A stretch of 64,000 bases of DNA from RGIG8244 sp045639325 (GCA_045639325.1 JAZUCU010000014.1:21044-85043); one strand, 5' to 3'; shown: positions 53,298 through 61,963, numbered from the stretch's first letter. Notes: a model not told the origin generated them from the letters alone. Made by a program: numbers and translations.

Positions 53298-54431
53298 TCA
53301 ATCCTTTCCTTGGGTTGCCGCGCCGACATCGTGCCGGTAGCGCGCCATATGATCTGCAATCAACTGCCGCAATGCCTTTTCCGTCTTCAAAACGTCGGCT
53401 TCCGTATGGAGCTGATGTTTTCCCGTGGCAAGAGATGTCAGAATTTTGCGGGCGAGAGCGGAGGAAAAATGCTGTATATCCGTATAATATGCAGAGTCAC
53501 AGGCAAATTCCGGAATATATTGAAAATCAAACAATTTCACGTTTTTACGTTTCAGCAATTCACACAACACTTTGGAACGCAAACGAATCAACGCATCGGC
53601 TTCCCCGAAAATCTCACTCATGCAATAACTGTAAATATGGTACGGCGGAAGAAAAACCGTAAATTCAATTCCGGGATTCTTATCAACCAATGCCAGCAAC
53701 GTCTTTGCAAACGTTTCTTCGCTGCCTTTACGGTACGGAGTCATGGAGTGATGCATGCCATAATATTGTTTGGCTGTTTTGGCAACAACATCATGAGAAT
53801 AAACCGTTTTTTCATGCTCCGTGGAAAACATGCGGTTCTTCACAGCCTGATATTTCCGTTTCCCCTTCGGGCGCATTTTCCGTTTCAAAAGAAAATGCAT
53901 ATTGGAATATGTCTCACGGGCAAATAAATAACGGTAATCCTCTTTATGATCTTCCCGATACATGTAGTCGTAATTTTTCCAATGCGGTTCTGTTTTATTT
54001 AAAGAATAAATATCAAAACTGTACACAATCCGTTTTAATTTTTCCCCTTTGGCTTCAATCGCCATATCCGCAAACTTTTTCAAGTCGTAAGCCGTTGCTC
54101 CGGCTGCCGCAAATTTCAGCGAATGACAGCCCAGACTGCGGTCAATATCATCCAGAAAATAATTCCGGCACATGGAGGAGCCAAGCATGAAAAGATCGTA
54201 ATCGGACTCCTTGATTAAACGGGGGCCGGTGGAATAAATTTCGTAATACACCGTGTCATAGAATTTTGGTAAACGGTAACGGTAACACGGATCAACAATA
54301 TAGACAAGTAATGCTGCACCGCCAATAATCAAAAAAAGCGTGATGCATAAAACATAACACCAGCGTCGCGCAGAAATTTGATAATTGAAATAATGTAAAA
54401 AACGTTCTTTAAGTTTATTTTTATCAAGCAT
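53298..54431 (-). CDS. Membrane-anchored SGNH/DltD-like protein, partner of the MBOAT acyltransferase
   Basis: The 377-residue protein has one N-terminal transmembrane helix (~25-45, WCYVLCITLFLIIGGAALLVYI) and an extracytoplasmic domain with a GSS block (LFMLGSSMCRNYF) that could hold a nucleophile Ser, plus a C-terminal D...H element (DSAYYTDIQHFSS). This layout resembles AlgJ/AlgX or DltD proteins that receive acetyl groups from an MBOAT protein. The ATG at 54431 was chosen; the frame runs to 54500 without a ribosome-binding site. It sits directly upstream of the MBOAT gene. Confidence 0.75.
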   Translation of the reverse strand: MLDKNKLKERFLHYFNYQISARRWCYVLCITLFLIIGGAALLVYIVDPCYRYRLPKFYDTVYYEIYSTGPRLIKESDYDLFMLGSSMCRNYFLDDIDRSLGCHSLKFAAAGATAYDLKKFADMAIEAKGEKLKRIVYSFDIYSLNKTEPHWKNYDYMYREDHKEDYRYLFARETYSNMHFLLKRKMRPKGKRKYQAVKNRMFSTEHEKTVYSHDVVAKTAKQYYGMHHSMTPYRKGSEETFAKTLLALVDKNPGIEFTVFLPPYHIYSYCMSEIFGEADALIRLRSKVLCELLKRKNVKLFDFQYIPEFACDSAYYTDIQHFSSALARKILTSLATGKHQLHTEADVLKTEKALRQLIADHMARYRHDVGAATQGKD

Positions 54432-54442
54432 TGTTTTACCGG

Positions 54443-54486
54443 AAAAAGGTTCCCCCCGCCGTCGCATTACGCAGACAACAGGGGGT
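54443..54486 (-). terminator. Putative terminator downstream of tpiA
   Basis: On the minus strand a C-rich arm (54481-54486) pairs with a G-run (54452-54457) through an imperfect inner stem (GTC..GAC), followed by a T-run (plus-strand A's at 54443-54447). It would end the glycolytic transcript before the polysaccharide acetylation genes. Confidence 0.5.
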
Positions 54487-54507
54487 GATTGCAAAAACAA
54501 CCGACTA

Positions 54508-55272
54508 TCAGGCGATAGCGTTTGTTACGAGAGCTGTGAAGGAGTCAGCTTTGAGAGCTGCGCCACCAATCAAACCACCATCGATATCAGCCTGAGCAAC
54601 GAGAGCCTGAGCATTTTCGGGCTTCATGCTGCCGCCGTACTGAATGACCATTGCATCAGCAATTGCTTCGTTGTAGAGAGCTGCAATTGTTTTGCGGATG
54701 AATGCGTGTGTTTCTTCTGCCATTTCCGGTGTAGCTGTTTTGCCGGTACCGATAGCCCAAACGGGTTCGTAAGCGATTGTGATCTGATCCATCTTGCATT
54801 CGCAGATGTCAGCAAAAGCACCTTTGAGCTGCTGTTCGAGAACAGCTTCGGTCTTGTTGCCTTCGCGTTCTTCCAATGTTTCGCCGATGCAGAGGATCGG
54901 TTTCAGACCATTGGCAAGAGCTGCCTGCATACGTTTGTTGACGGTTTCATCGGTTTCACCGAAGTACTGACGGCGTTCGCTGTGACCGATGATCACATAT
55001 TCCACACCGATTTCTTTCAGCATTGCGCCGGAGATTTCACCGGTGAATGCACCGTTTTCTGCCCAGTGAATGTTCTGTGCGCCAACTTTAACGTTGGAAC
55101 CTTTCAGAACTTCAACTGCGGTTGCCAGACTGGTGAATGTGGGGCAAACTGCAACTTCAACTTTTCCGGCGAGAGGTGCCAGAGATTCTTTCAGTGCTTC
55201 GCACAGAGCTTTTGCTTCTGCGGCTGTTTTGTTCATTTTCCAGTTACCGGCGATGAATACTTTTCTTGCCAT
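54508..55272 (-). CDS. tpiA: Triosephosphate isomerase
   Basis: The 254-residue enzyme interconverts dihydroxyacetone phosphate and glyceraldehyde-3-phosphate. It has FIAGNWKMNKT (catalytic Lys), VIIGHSERRQYFGETDE (catalytic His), ITIAYEPVWAIGTGKTATPE (catalytic Glu and loop 6) and IQYGGSMKPENA. AGGAG precedes the ATG. It is the last gene of the gap-pgk-isomerase-isomerase-tpiA cluster. Confidence 0.96.
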   Translation of the reverse strand: MARKVFIAGNWKMNKTAAEAKALCEALKESLAPLAGKVEVAVCPTFTSLATAVEVLKGSNVKVGAQNIHWAENGAFTGEISGAMLKEIGVEYVIIGHSERRQYFGETDETVNKRMQAALANGLKPILCIGETLEEREGNKTEAVLEQQLKGAFADICECKMDQITIAYEPVWAIGTGKTATPEMAEETHAFIRKTIAALYNEAIADAMVIQYGGSMKPENAQALVAQADIDGGLIGGAALKADSFTALVTNAIA

Positions 55273-55297
55273 TGTTCTTTCTCCTGTATGATTGTTG

Positions 55298-56233
55298 TTA
55301 GTTGGATTGGTCTATACGTTCAGCCTGTACCATCAACGCAAATCGCTGACTCCGTTCGTAACTGTCAGCAAGAAATTCACGTATCTTTTCCCCAGGCTGG
55401 TGTTGCAAAGTCTTGTCGTAATAAGGCGTATTCTGCATCAATACTTCCAGACTGATCGGGCGCACAGTCCCGTCACGTCCCGGCTCAAAGTAAGAGGAAG
55501 TCGCGATAATCTTTGCCAGTCGTGCCCAGTCGATCGTCCCCGAGAATAATTCACGGTGCGCATCGCTGAAACTGTCATTATCATGCAAATGCATCGCCTT
55601 CAAACGATGTTTCCATTTTTCAAGCTGATCCAGTCCGTCTCCCGGGCGCGGCGGGTCATACGTCCAACGGTCATGACCGTTCCCGTGGCCGGAATCGTAA
55701 GTCAGCCCCACATATTGTTCCGGAAACTGATTCAACAGTCCGGAAATCGTTTCAAATGTATCACATACCGTGTTCTCCACAGCAAGGCATACATTGTATT
55801 TTTCGCAATAAGGCAGAAGTTCTTCTATCGACTTCCGCACTGCAGCATAACAGGGATCAATTACCCGACGCTGTTCCGGTGTCGTAACCGTCCGGTACCA
55901 GGGAATATGCATCACCACAACGCCGCTGCCGCCCAGGGCATCCAGCATTTGTACTCGATTCAATACCAGTTCCACACCCGCTTTCCGCTGATATTCCTCC
56001 GGCGAACTCCAGTCCTTTTCTGAACCCGCCGATCCATGAATATCCGTCAGCGTCAAACCGAATTCCTTCAGCCATTTGCCAATCTGAATAATTTCATCCC
56101 GGCAATACTGAAAGTCAGAATTCCAGTGATGACACCAGTGCACGTGACGGAATCCCGCTTCCGCAATCGCTTTCAGCTGCCCAGTCGGGTCTCCGGCACT
56201 TGTTATAAAATTGGATGCAAATGCGATATCCAT
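55298..56233 (-). CDS. Sugar phosphate isomerase/epimerase family protein (xylose isomerase-like TIM barrel), copy 1
   Basis: The 311-residue protein has the AP endonuclease family 2/xylose isomerase-like barrel: IAEAGFRHVHWCHHW, LTLTDIHGSAG, VVVMHIPWYR, CLAVENTVCDTF (Glu metal ligand), YDSGHGNGHD, MHLHDND and ISLEVLMQ. It resembles IolE/IolI- or DTE-type epimerases. ATG 56233 was chosen; the frame extends into the upstream paralogue. It is similar along its length to the next gene, so the two arose by duplication. The substrate is unknown. Confidence 0.85.
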   Translation of the reverse strand: MDIAFASNFITSAGDPTGQLKAIAEAGFRHVHWCHHWNSDFQYCRDEIIQIGKWLKEFGLTLTDIHGSAGSEKDWSSPEEYQRKAGVELVLNRVQMLDALGGSGVVVMHIPWYRTVTTPEQRRVIDPCYAAVRKSIEELLPYCEKYNVCLAVENTVCDTFETISGLLNQFPEQYVGLTYDSGHGNGHDRWTYDPPRPGDGLDQLEKWKHRLKAMHLHDNDSFSDAHRELFSGTIDWARLAKIIATSSYFEPGRDGTVRPISLEVLMQNTPYYDKTLQHQPGEKIREFLADSYERSQRFALMVQAERIDQSN

Positions 56234-56250
56234 AATTTTCCCTGCAATTT

Positions 56251-57135
56251 TCAGCAAAATCTCCGGGTCATCCGGGCAACTTTGCAACCGCGTTCATACG
56301 CATCTTTCAGGAATGCCTGCTGTGCTTCCAAAGTCTGATCCACAATGTGCAATTCCTGATTCATAAATGGAGTATAGCGCATGGAGAGTTCAAAACTCAA
56401 CATCTCGCGCTGATAACCGGAGGCATCCAGCAATTCCGCAACTTTCTGCCAATCAACATTGCCGTAAAATGCAGGCTGATGCAGGTCGCCGGAATGATCG
56501 TTGTCATTCAGATGCAATGCCATCAAACGGTCTTTTACCGGTTCCAACAATTCCAGTCCGCGGCCTTCGCGGATGTTGCCATGACCGGAATCGTAGGTGA
56601 TACCAAGCCATTTTGTATCGTATTTTTTCATCAGACGATTGATGGCTTCAAAGGTATCGGATGCATGGTTTTCGACGGCAATCGGACAATTATATTTTTC
56701 ACAGTAAGGGAACAATTCATCCAGAGAACGGTACAACGCTTCCGTTCTGGCTTCCACCTGATTCTGAGCAACCTGTTCCGCCGTCCAATTGCTGCGCCAG
56801 GCAGGAATATGCATCATCAATGAGCCGATCCCGCCAAGTTCCGCAAACATTTCCATGCGGTTGCGAACAAGAAGAAGTCCCGCCTGACGGACCGTTTCAT
56901 CGGTACTGTACCAGCATTTTTCCTGACCGTCTGATCCATGAATATCCAGCAGCGTTAAACCAAAATCCTGCATTGCCTGCTTGATCGTACGCAATTCCGG
57001 CGCAGTGTAAAAGAAATCGGTATTCCACTGGTGACACCAATGCAAATGGGTAAAACCTGCTTCTGCAATTGCTTTCAAACGGGGAACCGGATTCCCGACA
57101 CCACCGCAATAGTCTGTATTGATCGCGATTTTCAT
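56251..57135 (-). CDS. Sugar phosphate isomerase/epimerase family protein, copy 2
   Basis: The 294-residue protein parallels copy 1: AIAEAGFTHLHWCHQWNTDF, LTLLDIHGSDGQEKCW, LMMHIPAWR, PIAVENHASDTFEA (metal Glu), YDSGHGNIREG, LHLNDND and LSFELSMRYTP. Its ATG at 57135 follows the pgk terminator hairpin. The two paralogues are 17 bp apart and lie between pgk and tpiA, which is an unusual position for sugar epimerases. Confidence 0.85.
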   Translation of the reverse strand: MKIAINTDYCGGVGNPVPRLKAIAEAGFTHLHWCHQWNTDFFYTAPELRTIKQAMQDFGLTLLDIHGSDGQEKCWYSTDETVRQAGLLLVRNRMEMFAELGGIGSLMMHIPAWRSNWTAEQVAQNQVEARTEALYRSLDELFPYCEKYNCPIAVENHASDTFEAINRLMKKYDTKWLGITYDSGHGNIREGRGLELLEPVKDRLMALHLNDNDHSGDLHQPAFYGNVDWQKVAELLDASGYQREMLSFELSMRYTPFMNQELHIVDQTLEAQQAFLKDAYERGCKVARMTRRFC

Positions 57136-57154
57136 AGGGGGGATTCTTTCGCAA

Positions 57155-57197
57155 CAAAAATGTAAAACTGATCCCGGCACAATACGTCCGGGATCAG
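57155..57197 (-). terminator. Terminator after pgk
   Basis: A perfect 10-bp stem (CTGATCCCGG at 57168-57177 with 57188-57197) has a 10-nt loop, followed on the minus strand by TTTTACATTTTTG. It may end or attenuate the gap-pgk transcript before the two isomerase genes. Confidence 0.8.
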
Positions 57198-57211
57198 TCC
57201 TTGTATTTCAA

Positions 57212-58471
57212 TTATTTATCGTTGAGAGCAACGATACCGGGAAGCTGTTTGCCTTCCAGGAATTCCAGAGAAGCACCGCCACCGGTGGAGATGTGAGACA
57301 TCTTCGGAGCAAGACCGCTCTTGTTCACTGCGGAGACAGAGTCACCACCGCCGATGATGGAAACACCACCGTTGGCTTTGACTTCTGCAACAGCTTCGCA
57401 GACACCGAATGTGCCTTTGTTGAAGTTGGACATTTCGAAGCAGCCCATCGGACCGTTCCAGACAACTGTCTTGGCACTCTTGATGGCTTCTGCATACAGT
57501 TTCACTGTTTCAGGACCGATATCGAGACCCATCCAGCCTTCGGGAATGTTCTGACCGACAACCTGGATGTTGGCTTCGTTGCTGAATGCATCAGCTGCAA
57601 CGTTGTCAACAGGGAGCAGGAAGTTGACGCCCAGTTCTTTTGCCTTGGCGATCATGTCTTTAGCATACTGGAGCTGATCTTCTTCGCAGAGAGATTTGCC
57701 GACTTCGCAACCCATTGCCTTCAGGAATGTGTAAGCCATACCACCGCCGATGATCAGAGTATTGACCTTGGTCAGCAGGTTGTTGACAACTGCCAGCTTG
57801 TCAGATACTTTTGCACCGCCGAGGATAGCAACGAAGGGACGTACCGGGTTTTCAACGGCATTGCCCAGGTATTCGATTTCTTTTTCCATGAGGAAACCGG
57901 CAACAGAGACCGGGATGTATTTTGTGATGACAGCTGTGGAAGCATGTGCACGGTGTGCTGTACCGAATGCGTCATTGCAATAGATATCGCCGTAGGAAGC
58001 GAGTTTCTTTGCCAGTTCTTTCTGCTGTTCTTTCAGAGCGGCTTTCGCTGCTTTGAAATCTTCTTCGCTTTCGCCGTCTTTCTGTTTGCGTTTTGCCTGT
58101 TCTTCTTTGTGATAACGGGTGTTTTCCAGCATCACAATGTCGCCGTCTTTCATTGCGGCAACTTCTGCATCAGCTGCTGCGCAGTCTGCTGCAAATACAA
58201 TTTCTTTGCCCAACAGTTTGGAGAGATAATCTGCAACTGTTTTCAGTGTGGTATCGCCGGTGATACCTTTTTCATCGGGACGGCCCAGGTGGCTCATCAG
58301 GATGACGCTGCCGCCCTGTTCCAGAACGTACTGGATGGAGGGAAGTGCGCCTTTGATACGGGTGTCGTCTGTGATCACACCGTTTTTGACAGGGACGTTG
58401 AAGTCAACGCGCATGATGACCTTCTTACCTTTAAGATCAACATCACGGAGAGTTTTTTTAGCAAATGCCAT
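57212..58471 (-). CDS. pgk: Phosphoglycerate kinase
   Basis: The 419-residue enzyme makes ATP from 1,3-bisphosphoglycerate. It shows GKKVIMRVDFNVPVKNG, LMSHLGRPDEKG, ENTRYHKEEQAK, AFGTAHRAHAS, VAILGGAKVSDKLAV, NGPMGCFEM and IIGGGDSVSAV. A ~30-residue charged insertion (EEQAKRKQKDGESEEDFKAA) appears after the ENTRYH motif. ATG 58471 follows AAGGAAA; an upstream frame to 58504 overlaps the gap terminator. Confidence 0.96.
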   Translation of the reverse strand: MAFAKKTLRDVDLKGKKVIMRVDFNVPVKNGVITDDTRIKGALPSIQYVLEQGGSVILMSHLGRPDEKGITGDTTLKTVADYLSKLLGKEIVFAADCAAADAEVAAMKDGDIVMLENTRYHKEEQAKRKQKDGESEEDFKAAKAALKEQQKELAKKLASYGDIYCNDAFGTAHRAHASTAVITKYIPVSVAGFLMEKEIEYLGNAVENPVRPFVAILGGAKVSDKLAVVNNLLTKVNTLIIGGGMAYTFLKAMGCEVGKSLCEEDQLQYAKDMIAKAKELGVNFLLPVDNVAADAFSNEANIQVVGQNIPEGWMGLDIGPETVKLYAEAIKSAKTVVWNGPMGCFEMSNFNKGTFGVCEAVAEVKANGGVSIIGGGDSVSAVNKSGLAPKMSHISTGGGASLEFLEGKQLPGIVALNDK

Positions 58472-58506
58472 GATAGTATTTCCTTTTATGAAAGTGCTGT
58501 TCAAGA

Positions 58507-58552
58507 AAAAAACCCGGAACGGTCCGATCTGCTCGGCTCAGCTCCGGGTTTC
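58507..58552 (-). terminator. Terminator/attenuator between gap and pgk
   Basis: On the minus strand AAACCCGGA pairs with TCCGGGTTT (58544-58552 and 58511-58519), followed by a T-run (plus-strand A's at 58507-58513). It lies 25 bp after the gap stop, so pgk needs readthrough or its own promoter. Confidence 0.85.
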
Positions 58553-58577
58553 AATAATTCAATGTAATCCAGAAAGA

Positions 58578-59579
58578 TTACTTGGAGATGACGCGTGCCA
58601 TTTCCAGAACTTTGTTGGAGTAACCCCATTCATTGTCATACCAGGAGCAGACTTTGACAAAGGTCTTGTCGAGCTGGATACCTGCTTTGACGTCGAAGAT
58701 GGAGGTGCGTGCATCGCCGCGGAAGTCTGTGGAAACAACAGCTTCGTCAGTGTAACCGAGAACGCCTTTGAGTTCGCCTTCAGATGCTTCTTTCATTGCA
58801 GCGCAGATTTCTTCGTAGGTTGCTTCTGTGTTCAGTTCCACTGTCAGGTCGACGAAAGAAACGTCGGATGTGGGAACGCGGACAGACATACCAGTGAGTT
58901 TGCCGTTCAATTCAGGAAGAACTTTACCCACAGCTTTGGCAGCGCCAGTGGAGGAGGGGATCATGTTTTCGAGAATACCACGGCCACCGCGCCAGTCCTT
59001 CTTGGAGGGACCGTCAACAGTTTTCTGTGTAGCTGTTGCAGCGTGGATTGTGGTCATGAGACCGCGCTTGATACCGAATTTGTCATTCAGAACTTTGGAG
59101 ATCGGTGCCAAGCAGTTGGTTGTGCAAGATGCGTTGGAGATGATGTCCTGACCTGCGTATGTTTTGTCGTTAACACCATAGACGAACATGGGAGTTGCGT
59201 CTTTGGAAGGAGCAGACATGATGACTTTCTTTGCGCCTGCTTCGATGTGTTTGCGGGCTTTTGCATCTTCGAGGAAGAGACCGGTAGATTCGACAACAAC
59301 GTCTGCACCGACTTCGTTCCATTTCAGATTTGCGGGATCCATTTCCTGTGTCAAACGGATTTTGTTGCCGTTGACGATCAGGTTGCTGCCATCGACTTCG
59401 ATGGTACCGTCGAAGATACCATGAACAGAGTCATATTTCAGCATGTACGCAAGGTATTCCGGATCGAGAAGGTCGTTGATACCGACGATCTGGATGTCAT
59501 TTGCGAAGTTCTTCACGGCGGCACGGAAAACCATCCGGCCGATTCTTCCGAATCCATTGATTCCGACTTTGATTGCCAT
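58578..59579 (-). CDS. gap: Glyceraldehyde-3-phosphate dehydrogenase
   Basis: The 333-residue enzyme has the NAD-binding start KVGINGFGRIGRMVFRA, the catalytic Cys in SNASCTTNCLAP, HAATATQKTVDGPSKKDWRGGR, and WYDNEWGYSNKV at the C-terminus. It belongs to the glycolytic GapA group. A strong AAGGAG site and a TTGAAA-16-TATATT promoter suggest high expression. It is the first gene of the glycolytic cluster on the minus strand. Confidence 0.96.
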   Translation of the reverse strand: MAIKVGINGFGRIGRMVFRAAVKNFANDIQIVGINDLLDPEYLAYMLKYDSVHGIFDGTIEVDGSNLIVNGNKIRLTQEMDPANLKWNEVGADVVVESTGLFLEDAKARKHIEAGAKKVIMSAPSKDATPMFVYGVNDKTYAGQDIISNASCTTNCLAPISKVLNDKFGIKRGLMTTIHAATATQKTVDGPSKKDWRGGRGILENMIPSSTGAAKAVGKVLPELNGKLTGMSVRVPTSDVSFVDLTVELNTEATYEEICAAMKEASEGELKGVLGYTDEAVVSTDFRGDARTSIFDVKAGIQLDKTFVKVCSWYDNEWGYSNKVLEMARVISK

Positions 59580-59646
59580 TGTGCGCTCCTTTATGTTTGC
59601 GTTTTTGGTTGGCTTTTGTCTTGGTTAAAATTGGTTGTTTCCAATT

Positions 59647-59674
59647 AATATAGCACCCTTTTTCCACTTTTCAA
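59647..59674 (-). promoter_or_regulatory. Promoter of gap
   Basis: On the minus strand, TTGAAA (59669-59674), 16 bp and TATATT (59647-59652) lie ~67 bp upstream of the gap ATG. Confidence 0.7.
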
Positions 59675-59738
59675 GAAAATACTTCGATAAAAAAGGATTT
59701 TTTGCCTTTTTTTTCTTCCCTTTTCAACCTTTTTTCAT

Positions 59739-59766
59739 TTGCAAACGATTTAATCCGTGCTATAGT
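59739..59766 (+). promoter_or_regulatory. Promoter of the GH20 gene
   Basis: TTGCAA (59739-59744), 16 bp and TATAGT (59761-59766) lie 45 bp upstream of the ATG at 59812. The -35 sits in TTTGCAAACG, which shares GCAAAC with the operator-like palindrome at 26073-26088. Confidence 0.6.
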
Positions 59767-59811
59767 AAATCAATCTCTAATTAATCTTAACTGAATATAA
59801 GGTACATTATT

Positions 59812-61662
59812 ATGGCTCGTCAATTCGAAATCAGAGCAGTCCAAATGGACTTGGCACGGCAGATGGAATCCGTCGACTTCATCTGCAATTTCATCGACTT
59901 CATCGCCGAAAACAATTTCAACACTCTCTTCCTCTATCTCGAATGGCGCGTCCGCACAAAAACCGTTGACCTCGGCAAGAATAACGGTTACTCCGCCGCC
60001 GAAATCAAGAAAATTGTCAAATACGCCGAAACACGCGGCATCGATGTCATTCCCGGTCTCGCTTCCATCGGCCACGCCGAATTGCTCTTGAATGATCCCA
60101 AATTCGCTCACCTCTGCGAATTGCATGGCGATGTCAAAGGCAGACTCGGCGGCTCCCCCAAAATGGAATTCTGTCTCTCCAATCCCGATGTCAAAACGTT
60201 CCTCGAAAAATATTTCTCCGAAATCGCGGAACTCTTCCCCTCTCCCTACATGCACATCGGCGGCGACGAATCTTTCAATATCGGGTATTGCAAGGAATGT
60301 GCTAAGAAAGCCGAAACTTATGACGGCGAACAGAAGCTCTATGGCGATATGGTTCACTTCTTCCATTCCGTCGTCACCGGCAAACTCGGCAAACGGATGA
60401 TGATGTGGGATGATATGTATGAACTTTATCCCGATGCATTCGAAACATTCCCCAAAGATATTATCATGGTCAACTGGCTTTATGGTAAAAACATCACCGG
60501 CTGGCGCGGACATTTCTCCAATCTGGAATTCAAAGATCAACTTTCTTACTACGAAAAGAAAGGCTTCGATTACCTCATCGCTCCCGCCGATTATTACCTC
60601 AGCAACAGCGAAACATTTACCGCTCTCGTCGAAAACAGAAACTGTCTCGGCGGACTCCTCACCATTTGGGAAAAGAAAAATACCCTCCTCTACAAATACT
60701 TCCCCGTCATCGCCGCCGTCGGCAACCTCTGGGATAATATCGGGCAGGACAGCGATCTGGTATTCCACAGTGCCCTTTCCAAACTGTTCAATACCGATGA
60801 CGAAACATTCCTCCATGCCATCGAACAGTACATGGAAATCCATGGCAAAGGCAGTTTCCCCAATAACGATACCGTCACCGTTCACGGATTCTCCGGTCCC
60901 AACTGGTTCATGATGCGCGCCCTGCGTACCATCGCTGACATCCTCATGAAAAAACAGGATCAGTTCAACAGTTCTCTGGCCAATGCCATTCTCGACGACC
61001 TGATTGCCGATTTGCTGATGCAGGAAGCAAAAGCCCGTCTCCACATTGCATCCTTCAAATTGCTCAACGGAATGAATGCGGAATCCTTTGACGAAATCGC
61101 TGCCGATATTGCCGCAGTCTGGGAACACAATATTGAAGTTTGCAAGCAGACCCGCGCAAAAGAAAATGCCGATCACTTCCGTTCCGTACAGGAAAGATGC
61201 ATGAAGCTGATTGCCGACTTCCAGGATAACATGGAAAACTGCGGCAAGATGAAAGTCCTCTTCTGCCTCCCCGACCTTTACGAAGCACAATTCGTCAAGT
61301 TCCGGGTCAAAACCGGCGGCAAGTGGAAAGATATCGCACAGGGCGTTTACAAGTATATGGATGAATCCCTGTACACGAAAGTCTTCTTTATCCCCGATAA
61401 CATTTCCATTCAGGAAGTTGAAATTTCCTCCTGGGGCTTTGGCGGTCAGGGTATCTGCCACCTCTCCATTGAAAACAGCAAAGGTAAATTTGTCCCGGAA
61501 GCCATCACCTACACATCCGGCGATGTCTCTCATCCCGATTACATCGTGGCTCCCGATGCCACCTTTGCTTATCTCGGATTCCAGAAAACACTGGAAGGCT
61601 TCCATGACCGTGCAAAAGCAAAAGCCATTCATACGGTCCGCATGACCATGAAAAAGGCTTGA
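59812..61662 (+). CDS. Beta-N-acetylhexosaminidase-like protein, glycoside hydrolase family 20
   Basis: The 616-residue protein has a GH20 barrel: NNFNTLFLYLEW, YAETRGIDVIPGLASIGHAE, and the catalytic Asp152-Glu153 pair in MHIGGDESFNIGYC, then MMMWDDMYELYPDAF and NRNCLGGLLTIWEKK. The DE pair supports substrate-assisted hydrolysis of terminal GlcNAc or GalNAc. The C-terminal ~200 residues form a helical then beta-rich region of unknown role. There is no signal peptide, so it acts on imported oligosaccharides, as in host mucin or chitobiose use. It has its own promoter and a strong terminator, so it is monocistronic. Confidence 0.83.
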   Translation: MARQFEIRAVQMDLARQMESVDFICNFIDFIAENNFNTLFLYLEWRVRTKTVDLGKNNGYSAAEIKKIVKYAETRGIDVIPGLASIGHAELLLNDPKFAHLCELHGDVKGRLGGSPKMEFCLSNPDVKTFLEKYFSEIAELFPSPYMHIGGDESFNIGYCKECAKKAETYDGEQKLYGDMVHFFHSVVTGKLGKRMMMWDDMYELYPDAFETFPKDIIMVNWLYGKNITGWRGHFSNLEFKDQLSYYEKKGFDYLIAPADYYLSNSETFTALVENRNCLGGLLTIWEKKNTLLYKYFPVIAAVGNLWDNIGQDSDLVFHSALSKLFNTDDETFLHAIEQYMEIHGKGSFPNNDTVTVHGFSGPNWFMMRALRTIADILMKKQDQFNSSLANAILDDLIADLLMQEAKARLHIASFKLLNGMNAESFDEIAADIAAVWEHNIEVCKQTRAKENADHFRSVQERCMKLIADFQDNMENCGKMKVLFCLPDLYEAQFVKFRVKTGGKWKDIAQGVYKYMDESLYTKVFFIPDNISIQEVEISSWGFGGQGICHLSIENSKGKFVPEAITYTSGDVSHPDYIVAPDATFAYLGFQKTLEGFHDRAKAKAIHTVRMTMKKA

Positions 61663-61688
61663 GTTCCGGCATAAGTCATTAAAAAATC

Positions 61689-61726
61689 AAAGCCGCAGCA
61701 TTGGAAACAGTGCTGCGGCTTTTTTG
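61689..61726 (+). terminator. Terminator of the GH20 gene
   Basis: AAAGCCGCAGCATTG (61689-61703) pairs with CAGTGCTGCGGCTTT (61708-61722) with one G-T wobble, and a T-run follows. The stop codon of the GH20 gene is 27 bp upstream. Confidence 0.9.
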
Positions 61727-61756
61727 TGTTTGGGGCAAGGTCTATAAAGTTTTCTT

Positions 61757-61796
61757 ACGGAGCAGTACGGAGCGGTACGGAGATGTACGGAGGATC
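61757..61796 (+). repeat. Decamer array, ACGGAGNNNN, four units
   Basis: The units ACGGAGCAGT, ACGGAGCGGT, ACGGAGATGT and ACGGAGGATC follow each other with an exact 10-bp period. A matching array in reverse orientation lies at 61871-61908, so the two could fold on each other across a 74-bp centre. Confidence 0.75.
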
Positions 61797-61870
61797 ACAC
61801 CGGTGATCAATATCACATTTGTTTTCCCCTGACGCGGCTTCAAGTCAGAAACGTTGGTATTTCCTGCCAC

Positions 61871-61908
61871 CCTCCGTTATCCTCCGTTATCCTCCGTAAA
61901 TCTCCGTA
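61871..61908 (-). repeat. Decamer array, ACGGAGNNNN, inverted copy
   Basis: On the minus strand the units read ACGGAGATTT, ACGGAGGATA, ACGGAGGATA and ACGGAGG. They are the inverted counterpart of the plus-strand array at 61757-61796 with the same 10-bp period. The role is unknown. Confidence 0.75.
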
Positions 61909-61936
61909 CAAACCTTCGCTCCGCTCCTTCGGACCA

Positions 61937-61963
61937 GTCCGACAAATCCGACGGGTCAGACAA
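61937..61963. repeat. Three 9-bp units, GTCCGACNN type
   Basis: GTCCGACAA, ATCCGACGG and GTCAGACAA follow each other, next to a TCGGAC-CA-GTCCGA palindrome (61929-61942). The array matches the one at 181-216, some 61 kb away, in unit length, sequence and end unit. Confidence 0.5.

Noticed and set aside
59770..61632. Minus-strand open frame of 620 codons opposite the GH20 gene
   Set aside because: Antisense artefact; the plus strand has the catalytic HIGGDE motif, promoter and terminator.
61757..61963. CRISPR array
   Set aside because: Units are 9-10 bp with no spacers and no cas genes; these are short tandem repeats.
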